Shown here one piece after another: positions 47,885 to 54,667 of a DNA stretch of 63,140 nt. Origin of the DNA: Desulfovibrio sp. (GTDB taxonomy: Bacteria > Desulfobacterota > Desulfovibrionia > Desulfovibrionales > Desulfovibrionaceae). A model generated the notes under the pieces. The model searched no databases and was not told the DNA's origin. It was given only the letters and a program-made list of their open reading frames with translations. The stretch's first letter is position 1; each line of letters begins with the position of its first letter. The position numbers were made by a program, and so were the translations under genes. The stretch is from contig JAFQED010000009.1 in assembly GCA_017415765.1 (NCBI GenBank), positions 1 through 63,140 on the forward strand, given 5' to 3'.

Positions 47885-48055
47885 ATGATAGATACGAAAA
47901 CAAAATATGCCGTGTGGAATACAGCAGAAATCTGTCGAAGGTGCTCTACACGTGCTTTTTGGAAAAGAGAAGACTGCAGCAAAGAAACATGCCCTCTTAC
48001 TGTAGAGATGGAGCGGCTGAGGAGGAGCGGAATAAATGACAAATCTCAGAGATAA
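47885..48055 (+). CDS. Tiny cysteine-rich phage protein, short form of the N-terminal module of the next gene
   Basis: A 56-residue protein with ICRRCSTRAFWKREDCSKETC (shown here as its key cysteines: CxxC, then DC, then C). The same pattern (CERCQSRTDWDSSDCDKNSC) opens the 174-residue protein at 48036. It overlaps that gene by 20 nt, and its end carries GGAGGAG, the ribosome site of the next gene. It has only a weak own site (GGAG at 47873). Confidence 0.6.
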   Translation: MIDTKTKYAVWNTAEICRRCSTRAFWKREDCSKETCPLTVEMERLRRSGINDKSQR

Positions 48056-48560
48056 AATATATTCAGCAATAAGCCACCCAGTCTGCGAACGCTGCCAATC
48101 CAGAACCGACTGGGATTCGTCTGACTGCGATAAGAACTCCTGCCATGACCTTTATGCCGAGGAAACAGATACAGTCTTGGGTATCATAGAACAGGAGCAA
48201 GAGGTACATAGCCAAAAGTTGCGTGAGGCCTATTCTCCACTGAGGAAGATACTGCGGACATTCGGTGGAAAAAATGACGGGCTGTGTCCATTGTGCGCAA
48301 GTCGTAATCACAAATCATGGTGCTGGTATCCAGAAGTACTCAGTTTGTGCAATTACCCTCTCGACAAGTACGATTTGGCCAGCACGAACCCGCAGAAGGA
48401 CAGAAGATGCTGCCCAAATCCCGAATGCGGAAGTGAAACATCATTGATCGTAAACTACGAGGGAGCAATCCATGTCACTTGCGTTGGCTGCGGCATGCGT
48501 GGGCCGAGTTCGGAGTTTGTGCAGAAAGCTGTTAAACTATGGAATGCGCTTCCGAGGTAG
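48036..48560 (+). CDS. Three-module cysteine-rich protein with Lar-like C-terminus
   Basis: A 174-residue protein built of three recognisable pieces. Residues ~15-40 carry a CxxC...DC...C knuckle, shared with the tiny gene just upstream. Residues ~75-110 carry CPLCASRNHKSWCWYP and PLDKYD, shared with the gene at 46764. Residues ~118-174 are a Lar-type zinc ribbon (CCPNPECGSE, CVGCGMRGP and VKLWNALPR). The role may be restriction alleviation by family; the composition suggests module shuffling. Confidence 0.75.
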   Translation: MTNLRDKIYSAISHPVCERCQSRTDWDSSDCDKNSCHDLYAEETDTVLGIIEQEQEVHSQKLREAYSPLRKILRTFGGKNDGLCPLCASRNHKSWCWYPEVLSLCNYPLDKYDLASTNPQKDRRCCPNPECGSETSLIVNYEGAIHVTCVGCGMRGPSSEFVQKAVKLWNALPR

Positions 48561-48595
48561 GATAAAAACAACAACCTAGAAGGTGGAGATACCGC

Positions 48596-49126
48596 GTGGC
48601 AAACAACTATACCAGCTATGCAGCGGAGTTCGAGTTCCCTCAGAAAGCCGCTGAAGATTTCATAAATATTCTGCGTGCGTTTGGATCTGTGGGTAGTGAA
48701 AATTCAGAGGAGGTCTGCAAAATTCTACCAGAATGGTACGCAAAAAAGTATGATCTTCTACAGGATGGTAAAGTCAGCATCAACAAATTTGAAGATTTTT
48801 ATGACCGGGAGGAAATGTACCGTGTTTCTTCGCCGGAAGTCATTGAGTACGATAAATCTGCAGGCGTTCTCTATTTTGGGAGTGAATCTGATGACCCATA
48901 TGTAATAGCAGACATTCTGTCGGATGTCATGCAAGAGCATGGCTGCGAAGAAGCAATTTGCTTCGAGGTAGCATTTACCTGCAGTAAACTGCGCCCTGGT
49001 GAGTTTGGAGGGGCTGCAATCGCAGTAGGGCCTGGGATAGTGAGAAGCATGGGGACTGCCGAGATGACTGACAGCCTGAAAAGAGGAATCGAGGCAGAGC
49101 TTTGGCGTTCGGAGTCAAAGTCCTGA
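48596..49126 (+). CDS. Unknown phage protein (GTG start)
   Basis: A 176-residue acidic protein, mixed alpha/beta, with no family I recognise. The end has ELRP-like KLRPGEFGGAAIAVGPGIVRSM. The GTG at 48596 follows AAGGTGGAG by 7 nt. A terminator hairpin follows at 49163. Confidence 0.65.
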   Translation: MANNYTSYAAEFEFPQKAAEDFINILRAFGSVGSENSEEVCKILPEWYAKKYDLLQDGKVSINKFEDFYDREEMYRVSSPEVIEYDKSAGVLYFGSESDDPYVIADILSDVMQEHGCEEAICFEVAFTCSKLRPGEFGGAAIAVGPGIVRSMGTAEMTDSLKRGIEAELWRSESKS

Positions 49127-49162
49127 GAAAATACACCTGGCACGTTATTCTATACACAGCTA

Positions 49163-49196
49163 AGCCGGGCAGCCACAAGCTGCCCGGCTAAATTTT
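49163..49196 (+). terminator. Terminator overlapping a phage promoter element
   Basis: AGCCGGGCAGC (49163-49173) pairs with GCTGCCCGGCT (49179-49189) and is followed by AAATTTTTG. The 3' arm and T-run overlap the -35 box of promoter copy 3. Confidence 0.85.
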
Positions 49197-49216
49197 TGTG
49201 GGCATTGAGACAATAA
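49189..49216 (+). promoter_or_regulatory. Phage promoter-class element, copy 3
   Basis: CTAAAT (starting 49188), 17-nt spacer, CAATAA (49211-49216), about 28 nt before the ATG at 49244. Confidence 0.6.
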
Positions 49217-49243
49217 TTATCAAACAAATTTACGGAGGTTGGG

Positions 49244-49540
49244 ATGTTGTTTTTCAAAAAGAAAAAGCAGGCAGATGATTACGGCGCAGTCCAACACTTC
49301 AGTGTAGAAAATGTTCTTAATCTGTTGGACAGAATGACCATAATGAACATTGGTGATATAGTCTGGTTCGTAGCGGCAGGTAAAAAATGTCGTGGCTATG
49401 TCATTGATATGCCAACACGCGAATCTAGCTACAGGCCTGTCGTACAGGAGATCAATGACAATGGCACGATTGGTCCGTGTACATATGTAGCCCCACAGTA
49501 CATAATCAGCATAGAACATAGAAATATAGGTATGAGGTAG
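49244..49540 (+). CDS. Unknown small phage protein
   Basis: A 98-residue protein with a very basic start (MLFFKKKKQ) and a predicted beta-rich body (GDIVWFVAAGKKCRGYVID). No family recognised. GGAGG precedes the ATG. It is first in a three-gene unit with the membrane protein at 49545. Confidence 0.65.
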   Translation: MLFFKKKKQADDYGAVQHFSVENVLNLLDRMTIMNIGDIVWFVAAGKKCRGYVIDMPTRESSYRPVVQEINDNGTIGPCTYVAPQYIISIEHRNIGMR

Positions 49541-49544
49541 TGCT

Positions 49545-49955
49545 ATGATAACAGCGTTTGACATCTATTTTGTAGGCATGTTGGACTCATTGAAGAGCAG
49601 CATGGGAGCTTTATCCCTAGCATCAATAGTTATCGGATTAGTGGGTGTTATTATACTGACATTCGTGTATGCTAATGATTCGATACTTGATGATGTACAA
49701 AAAACACAGTTACTGAAAGTTGGTAAGCGCGTTTTGATAACAGCGTTGATTATATTAACTTTGTCTTGTGGGGTACGTACATTCCTCCCGTCGAGTAAGC
49801 TAGCGGCTGCAATGTACATCCTTCCAGCGGCTGCCAATAATGAGGATCTACAGAAAATTGGCGGAAACTCATTGAAAATACTGCGTGATCTTACGGAAAA
49901 ATGGCTACAGGAAACTGCTGATCCAGAAAAATCTACAAAACCGGGTACATTGTAG
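49545..49955 (+). CDS. Small phage membrane protein
   Basis: A 136-residue protein with two transmembrane segments: SLASIVIGLVGVIILTFVYA (about 24-44) and VLITALIILTLSCGV (about 63-78). The C-terminal helical part is polar. The size and context would suit an exclusion or lysis-accessory protein, but no family is evident. GAGGTAG precedes the ATG. Confidence 0.65.
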   Translation: MITAFDIYFVGMLDSLKSSMGALSLASIVIGLVGVIILTFVYANDSILDDVQKTQLLKVGKRVLITALIILTLSCGVRTFLPSSKLAAAMYILPAAANNEDLQKIGGNSLKILRDLTEKWLQETADPEKSTKPGTL

Positions 49956-49963
49956 GTGCTCTA

Positions 49964-50182
49964 ATGAAAAAACCCTATTGGGCAACCGCCAAGGTAAAAT
50001 TCTACCTTGCCACTTGTTGGGCTCGTGATTTGCACACAGACGAGCCCTGGATTGAAGGTGTAGACTGGATCAACGACAAGCTCATTTTTCTGTGTGCGTG
50101 GTACCATAGATGCTTTATTCAACCATTTTTAGAGGTTGAGGCATTACCGCTGAAGATTTTGGAAATGTACAAGGAAGAATAA
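49964..50182 (+). CDS. Unknown small phage protein
   Basis: A 72-residue, Trp- and Cys-rich protein (YLATCWARDLH, LIFLCAWYHRCF). The central hydrophobic stretch is borderline for membrane association. Short site AGGTG precedes the ATG. Confidence 0.55.
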   Translation: MKKPYWATAKVKFYLATCWARDLHTDEPWIEGVDWINDKLIFLCAWYHRCFIQPFLEVEALPLKILEMYKEE

Positions 50183-50235
50183 GCAAGAACCTCGCCTGGA
50201 AGTACTCTGGGTGGGGTTCTTGCCGCAAAATTTTT
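50183..50235 (+). terminator. Hairpin after 49964 gene
   Basis: GCAAGAACC (50183-50191) pairs with GGTTCTTGC (50215-50223), with a partly paired interior and AATTTTT after it. Confidence 0.65.
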
Positions 50236-50263
50236 AGCAACCAGCTGGTATAAGGTTGTGAAG

Positions 50264-50298
50264 AGCTCCTGAAGAATATTTTTCTTCGGGGGCTTTTC
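50264..50298 (+). terminator. Terminator just upstream of the nrdJ promoter
   Basis: A 13-bp stem with G-T wobbles (50264-50276 with 50282-50294) and a TTTT tail. It precedes promoter copy 4 by a few bases. Confidence 0.75.
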
Positions 50299-50304
50299 TA
50301 TGGC

Positions 50305-50333
50305 CTGAACCATTTTTGCTGCGGAAACAATAT
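50305..50333 (+). promoter_or_regulatory. Phage promoter-class element, copy 4 (nrdJ)
   Basis: CTGAAC (50305-50310), 17-nt spacer, CAATAT (50328-50333). The -10 box falls in the loop of an 8-bp hairpin TGCGGAAA/TTTCCGCA (50320-50341), so the leader or the promoter itself may be regulated by a dyad. Confidence 0.65.
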
Positions 50334-50360
50334 TTTCCGCAAACACAAAGGAGTGACACA

Positions 50361-52586
50361 ATGGAAATGCCCTGTGATTTACAAGATCCAAAAATTTCAA
50401 AAAACACAGAAATCGTTCTGCGAAAGAGATACCTGCGCAAGAACATCGCAGGTGATGTTGTAGAAACGCCAAAACAATTTTTCTGGCGGGTGGCCTCTAC
50501 CATTGTTGAAGTTGAACGAGGTTCAAGCCAGGAAAAGGAGGAAATAGCTCGGACATTCTACAATATGATGGTGAACAGGGATTTCCTGCCAAACTCCCCT
50601 ACCCTCATGAATGCTGGTACAGAACTGGGGCAGCTTTCTGCATGCTTTGTTCTGCCTGTGGAGGACTCTATTGAGGGGATATTTGATGCGGTAAAATATG
50701 CAGCCATGATCCATAAATCTGGTGGAGGAACCGGATTTTCGTTTTCCAGACTGCGTCCGAAAGACAGTAAGGTTGGAAGTACTGGCGGTGTTGCGTCCGG
50801 ACCTCTTTCTTTCATGAAAGTTTTTGACGTTGCAACAGAACAGATAAAACAAGGCGGAAAAAGGCGTGGGGCAAATATGGGCATATTGCGTGTTGACCAC
50901 CCAGACATTAAAGACTTTATACACGCAAAAGAAGAGGAAGGTCAACTATCTAATTTCAATTTATCAGTTGGTCTGACAGAATCTTTTATGGTCGCAGTAG
51001 AGAACAATGCAGATTATGACCTTGTCGATCCAACAACACAAGAGTCTGCAGGCAAGCTTAATGCCAAAAGTATATTTGATCTGCTTGTCAAGAAAGCATG
51101 GGAATCTGGTGACCCAGGAATTGTATTTCTTGACCGTATAAACTCTTTTAACCCAACTCCTGAGCAGGGTGAGATTGAAGCTACAAACCCCTGTGGGGAG
51201 CAACCCCTTCTTCCATTTGAGGCTTGCAACCTCGGTTCAATAAATCTTGCGAAGTTTTACAATCATAATACAAATGATATAGACTTCTCAAGATTACGAG
51301 CAACAGTACATAATGCTGTTCGCTTCCTTGATAACGTCATTGACGTATCCAGATTCCCAATTGAGCAGATAGCCAACAATGTCAAGAAGAACAGAAAGAT
51401 AGGCCTTGGCATCATGGGCTTTGCTGATCTGCTTTTCCAGATGGGTATCCCATATGACTCCGAAGAAGGTATACGAAAAGCCGAAGAAGTGATGAGCTTC
51501 ATTCAGGCCGAAGGGTATAACGCATCAAGACTGCTGGCGAGCGAACGCGGCGCATTCCCGTCGTTTGATACCTCAATATTCGCAGACCTCACGCCTATTC
51601 GTAACGCAACTGTAACCACTATTGCCCCAACCGGAACGCTTTCCATCATCGGAGAGTGTTCATCTGGCATTGAGCCAATCTTTGCACTCTCCTTTACCAG
51701 AAACATCATGGATGGACAAAAGCTCACAGAGGTGAGCCCCTATCTGGAAAAAGCCCTGAAGGATGCCGGCCTCCACACGCCGGAAATCCTGGCTGAGGTA
51801 GCAGCCAAGGGCTCGATCCAGCACATCGAAGCCATACCGGAGCGCATTCGCAGGGTTTTTGTCACTGCCCTGGACATAGCTCCTGAATGGCATTTGCGTA
51901 TGCAGGCCGCTTTCCAGAAGTACACGGACAATGCCGTTTCCAAGACTGTAAATCTCCCAAACAGCGCGACGGAAAAGGACATCCACGACATTTATGTCAT
52001 GGCCTACAAGCTCAACTGCAAGGGTGTCACTGTGTACCGTGACGGCTGCAAGAGCGTCCAGGTGCTGACAACAGGCGAAGGGCAGAAACGACAGGAAGGC
52101 TCAACGCCGCAGGAACCTGCCCCTGAAAGCACGATCCGCAAGGTACGCCCGGACATTGTCCAGGGCTTTACCCAGAAAGTACAGACTGGACTCGGTACCA
52201 TGTACCTCACAGTGAACGAGGTAGACGGTAAGCCGTTTGAGGTATTTGCCACCATCGGCAAGTCTGGTCGTTCCACAACAGCCAAGGCCGAAGCTATTGG
52301 GCGTCTGGTCTCTCTTGCTTTGAGATCAGGCGTTGGCGTTCGTGAGGTGGTAGAGCAAATCAAGGGCATCGGTGGCGAACATCCGATATTCCGCAGCAAG
52401 GGACTGACCCTCTCCATACCGGATGCCATCGCCTGGGTTCTGGAAAAACGCTACCTCCGGGATAACCGGGTGGCTGGGGAGCTGGCACTTGGAGAAAAGC
52501 CTTGTTGCCCGGAATGTGGGGAACCCCTGAAGTTTCAGGAGGGATGCCTGTCGTGCACATCGTGTGCGTATTCCAGATGCGGATAG
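50361..52586 (+). CDS. nrdJ: Adenosylcobalamin-dependent (class II) ribonucleotide reductase
   Basis: NrdJ reduces ribonucleotides to deoxyribonucleotides using a B12-derived radical, with no small subunit and no oxygen need. The 741-residue protein has SACFVLPVEDSIEG, the substrate-site NPCGEQPLLPFEACNLGSINL, PTGTLSIIGECSSGIEP and, at the end, a TSCPD domain followed by a cysteine tail (CCPECGEPL and CTSCAYSRCG) for re-reduction. The ATG at 50361 follows AAAGGAG. An anaerobic, B12-making host such as a Desulfovibrio could supply the cofactor; cobU is in the same window. Confidence 0.95.
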   Translation: MEMPCDLQDPKISKNTEIVLRKRYLRKNIAGDVVETPKQFFWRVASTIVEVERGSSQEKEEIARTFYNMMVNRDFLPNSPTLMNAGTELGQLSACFVLPVEDSIEGIFDAVKYAAMIHKSGGGTGFSFSRLRPKDSKVGSTGGVASGPLSFMKVFDVATEQIKQGGKRRGANMGILRVDHPDIKDFIHAKEEEGQLSNFNLSVGLTESFMVAVENNADYDLVDPTTQESAGKLNAKSIFDLLVKKAWESGDPGIVFLDRINSFNPTPEQGEIEATNPCGEQPLLPFEACNLGSINLAKFYNHNTNDIDFSRLRATVHNAVRFLDNVIDVSRFPIEQIANNVKKNRKIGLGIMGFADLLFQMGIPYDSEEGIRKAEEVMSFIQAEGYNASRLLASERGAFPSFDTSIFADLTPIRNATVTTIAPTGTLSIIGECSSGIEPIFALSFTRNIMDGQKLTEVSPYLEKALKDAGLHTPEILAEVAAKGSIQHIEAIPERIRRVFVTALDIAPEWHLRMQAAFQKYTDNAVSKTVNLPNSATEKDIHDIYVMAYKLNCKGVTVYRDGCKSVQVLTTGEGQKRQEGSTPQEPAPESTIRKVRPDIVQGFTQKVQTGLGTMYLTVNEVDGKPFEVFATIGKSGRSTTAKAEAIGRLVSLALRSGVGVREVVEQIKGIGGEHPIFRSKGLTLSIPDAIAWVLEKRYLRDNRVAGELALGEKPCCPECGEPLKFQEGCLSCTSCAYSRCG

Positions 52587-52613
52587 AAAATCCAGAGGGT
52601 CGTAAGAGCGGCG

Positions 52614-52646
52614 AAGGCCGGGAAGCATAAGCTCCCCGGCCTTTTT
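52614..52646 (+). terminator. Terminator after nrdJ
   Basis: AAGGCCGGG (52614-52622) pairs with CCCGGCCTT (52635-52643), with a short inner stem and a TTTTT tail. Confidence 0.88.
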
Positions 52647-52678
52647 AATAGAAAATTCTAATTTTTCTTCCGAACGGG

Positions 52679-52707
52679 CTAAATCTTTTTGGATTCGGAA
52701 ACAAAAA
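52679..52707 (+). promoter_or_regulatory. Phage promoter-class element, copy 5
   Basis: CTAAAT (starting 52680), 17-nt spacer, CAAAAA (52702-52707). It overlaps an inverted repeat TTCCGAA/TTCGGAA. It lies ahead of the HTH gene at 52753. Confidence 0.5.
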
Positions 52708-52752
52708 TTTGAATGTTCTATAACCACACAAACAACCGGAGGCAGATAGCTC

Positions 52753-53022
52753 ATGGAGACACAGCAGAATTTTACTGAAGCCATTGCCCGCATATATAAG
52801 TGTACTGGCGTAAAGACACAGACTGCTCTGGGTAAGGTGCTTGGCCTGAAGCAGTCCTCTGTCTGTTATGGTTTCCAGGCAGAAACCATACCGTACAGAT
52901 GGCTATATATCCTCCTGCGGGACAGGAACATAAACCCCGTCTGGATTTTGCACGGGGAACCGCACAAACGCTATGTAATTCCTTCTGAAACTACCGAGCT
53001 GGAGGTAGAAACTACATGCTAA
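52753..53022 (+). CDS. Cro/CI-like HTH protein
   Basis: An 89-residue protein with a helix-turn-helix: TALGKVLGLKQSSVCYGFQ over about residues 25-43, in the style of phage CI N-terminal domains, then a PYRWLYILLRDRNINPVWIL segment. It could repress the phage promoter class or bind the palindromes seen here; neither is shown. Its stop overlaps the dUTPase ATG by 7 nt. Confidence 0.7.
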   Translation: METQQNFTEAIARIYKCTGVKTQTALGKVLGLKQSSVCYGFQAETIPYRWLYILLRDRNINPVWILHGEPHKRYVIPSETTELEVETTC

Positions 53023-53474
53023 AAGAGTGGATGCGGAAAGCAGTACTACTACCTTTCAAAAAATGTCGGCCTGACGCCATAGAACCGAAATATGCGCATA
53101 GCGGAGACAGCGGTATGGATCTGTACTGCCCGGAAAGAGTCTGGATTCCAGGGCAGAAAGCAACGCTCATAGATACGGGCATCGCCTTCGATATTCCCGA
53201 CGGGTACGAGATCCAGGTCAGACTGAGGTCGGGAGTAGCCCTGCGTTATCCTATCGTAATGCCAAACTCTCCAGGTACCATCGACAGCGGGTATCGAGGC
53301 AGCATCGGCATCATAGTTTTCAACGTAAGCAACAATGGATTCTACATCGAGGCAGGGGAACGTATCGCTCAGGCTGTTCTCTGCCCTGTGGAGTTCGCCA
53401 TGCTGAGAGAGGCGGAGAGCCTTTCTGATACTGAACGCGGTGCTGGGGGATACGGACACAGCGGAAGGTTCTAG
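53016..53474 (+). CDS. dut: dUTPase
   Basis: Trimeric dUTP pyrophosphatase, which keeps uracil out of DNA and provides dUMP for ThyX. The 152-residue protein has all five motifs: DSGMDL (31-36), RLRSGVAL (69-76), NSPGTIDSGYRGSI (84-97), RIAQAVL (116-122) and RGAGGYGHSG (141-150). The last is shortened and ends at RF, so the usual flexible C-terminal phenylalanine-containing tail is short but present. Confidence 0.94.
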   Translation: MLKEWMRKAVLLPFKKCRPDAIEPKYAHSGDSGMDLYCPERVWIPGQKATLIDTGIAFDIPDGYEIQVRLRSGVALRYPIVMPNSPGTIDSGYRGSIGIIVFNVSNNGFYIEAGERIAQAVLCPVEFAMLREAESLSDTERGAGGYGHSGRF

Positions 53475-53475
53475 C

Positions 53476-53877
53476 ATGACAGAACGCTACAGAGACCCTG
53501 CGGAAGGGGCAATACGCTGCCCGGCGAGAGGGTATCAACTCCCTCTGCTGAGCTGCTTGAAGTGTCGAAAATTCCCCTGCTCTGCGGTTTCCGTCGAAAT
53601 GCTCAGAGTTCTGGAAAATTCGGCATTTGTTGACCACGAGTTTACGGGGCTTTTACCCAGGAGGATACGCATGATCATTTTCAAAAAAACTAACGGAGCT
53701 CTTGTAGAAGCACCGACACAATTCAATGTGGATAACCCTGACTTGCGTCTGCTTGAGGATGTAGCGGAAGTCCTGGTCGTCGGAAAGTCTCTGGTGAAGC
53801 AGGTAAAGCTTGTTCCAAAGCCCAAAGAGGAAATAGCCAAGATTCGTCAGAGCAGGTCTTCCAGGAAAAGCGCGTAA
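53476..53877 (+). CDS. Unknown phage protein
   Basis: A 133-residue protein with an N-terminal Cys-rich segment (IRCPARGYQLPLLSCLKCRKFPCSA) that might bind zinc, and a basic C-terminus (IRQSRSSRKSA). No family recognised. It starts one base after the dut stop. Confidence 0.6.
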   Translation: MTERYRDPAEGAIRCPARGYQLPLLSCLKCRKFPCSAVSVEMLRVLENSAFVDHEFTGLLPRRIRMIIFKKTNGALVEAPTQFNVDNPDLRLLEDVAEVLVVGKSLVKQVKLVPKPKEEIAKIRQSRSSRKSA

Positions 53878-53899
53878 CCTGCGCAAATATCCCGCCTTC

Positions 53900-53930
53900 A
53901 GTTTGGGCTGCTTGTCAGGCAGCCCAAACT
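53900..53930 (+). terminator. Hairpin upstream of promoter copy 6
   Basis: A 12-bp perfect stem AGTTTGGGCTGC/GCAGCCCAAACT (53900-53911 and 53919-53930). No T-run follows, so termination is uncertain; a processing or insulation role is also possible. Confidence 0.6.
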
Positions 53931-53956
53931 AACTCCCAAAACTAAACTTCTTGGGA

Positions 53957-53986
53957 ACTAAACTTCTTGCAGACTCGAAACAATAT
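53957..53986 (+). promoter_or_regulatory. Phage promoter-class element, copy 6 (tRNA array)
   Basis: CTAAAC (AA at 53961-53962), 17-nt spacer, CAATAT (53981-53986), 7 nt before the mature tRNA-Ser start. The -35 box and its flank (AACTAAACTTCTTG) are duplicated 16 nt upstream at ~53940. Confidence 0.65.
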
Positions 53987-53993
53987 TCTCTCT

Positions 53994-54083
53994 GGAATGG
54001 TGGCCGAGAGGTCTATGGCACCGGTCTTGAAAACCGGAGTCGGTGCAAGCTGACCGCAGGTTCAACTCCTGTCCATTCCGCCA
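53994..54083 (+). tRNA. tRNA-Ser (TGA), phage-encoded
   Basis: A 90-nt class II tRNA with CCA. Acceptor GGAATGG pairs with CCATTCC; the anticodon loop CTTGAAA gives TGA; a long variable arm is present. Confidence 0.93.
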
Positions 54084-54085
54084 AT

Positions 54086-54162
54086 CGGAGCGTAGCGCAG
54101 CCCGGCAGCGCACCTGCTTTGGGAGCAGGGGGTCGAAGGTTCAAATCCTTTCGCTCCGACCA
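54086..54162 (+). tRNA. tRNA-Pro (TGG), phage-encoded
   Basis: A 77-nt tRNA with CCA. Acceptor CGGAGCG pairs with CGCTCCG; anticodon loop TTTGGGA gives TGG. Only two bases separate it from tRNA-Ser. Confidence 0.94.
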
Positions 54163-54193
54163 TGGAAAAGCAAACCAAATACGAGGTATCTCT

Positions 54194-54493
54194 ATGCCGA
54201 AGCTTTATCTGGAAGATCAACTTTCTGTTCTGACCGCCATGCTTGACCTGTACAAGCTACTCAAAAACTCCCAGAAGGGAGAAGACATCAAGGAAATCGT
54301 GTCTGACTTTAATGGTTTTGTATCAGCAATGAAGGCCAGTACAGTTGAGTGCGACATCCAAGCCTACGCCAAGTACACAGATGCCGGTATCAGCCCCGAA
54401 CATGCCATCCAACTCATCCTTAGACGCAGGCAGGACATCAAGGAGTTGGCTGGTGCTATTGGTAAAAGCATACATATCAGCAGCGGGAAATAA
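54194..54493 (+). CDS. Unknown small phage protein between tRNA genes
   Basis: A 99-residue helical protein (LEDQLSVLTAMLDLYKLLK, then AIQLILRRRQDIKELAGAIGK). The start is set at ATG 54194 behind ACGAGG; the longer frame from 53951 runs through two tRNAs and is not real. The stop codon abuts the tRNA-Thr 5' end. Confidence 0.65.
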   Translation: MPKLYLEDQLSVLTAMLDLYKLLKNSQKGEDIKEIVSDFNGFVSAMKASTVECDIQAYAKYTDAGISPEHAIQLILRRRQDIKELAGAIGKSIHISSGK

Positions 54494-54569
54494 GCCTGGT
54501 TAGCTCAGTTGGCAGAGCAGCTGATTTGTAATCAGCCGGTTGGGGGTTCGAGTCCCCTGCCAGGCTCCA
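54494..54569 (+). tRNA. tRNA-Thr (TGT), phage-encoded
   Basis: A 76-nt tRNA with CCA. Acceptor GCCTGGT pairs with GCCAGGC (one G-T pair); the anticodon loop TTTGTAA gives TGT. Confidence 0.94.
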
Positions 54570-54583
54570 GAAATGTAGCAACG

Positions 54584-54614
54584 ATGCGGGGCGCTCAGCA
54601 GCGTCCCGCATTTT
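54584..54614 (+). terminator. Terminator of the phage tRNA array
   Basis: A 12-bp stem ATGCGGGGCGCT/AGCGTCCCGCAT (54584-54595 and 54600-54611) with one G-T pair, CAGC loop and TTTT tail. Confidence 0.85.
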
Positions 54615-54667
54615 GCTGTGTGATTTTATTCATGACTTGATTAGCGATTTGATTCGTGAGGTGTGTG

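Noticed and set aside
53951-54193. N-terminal extension of the 54194 gene
   Set aside because: It translates through two mature tRNAs.
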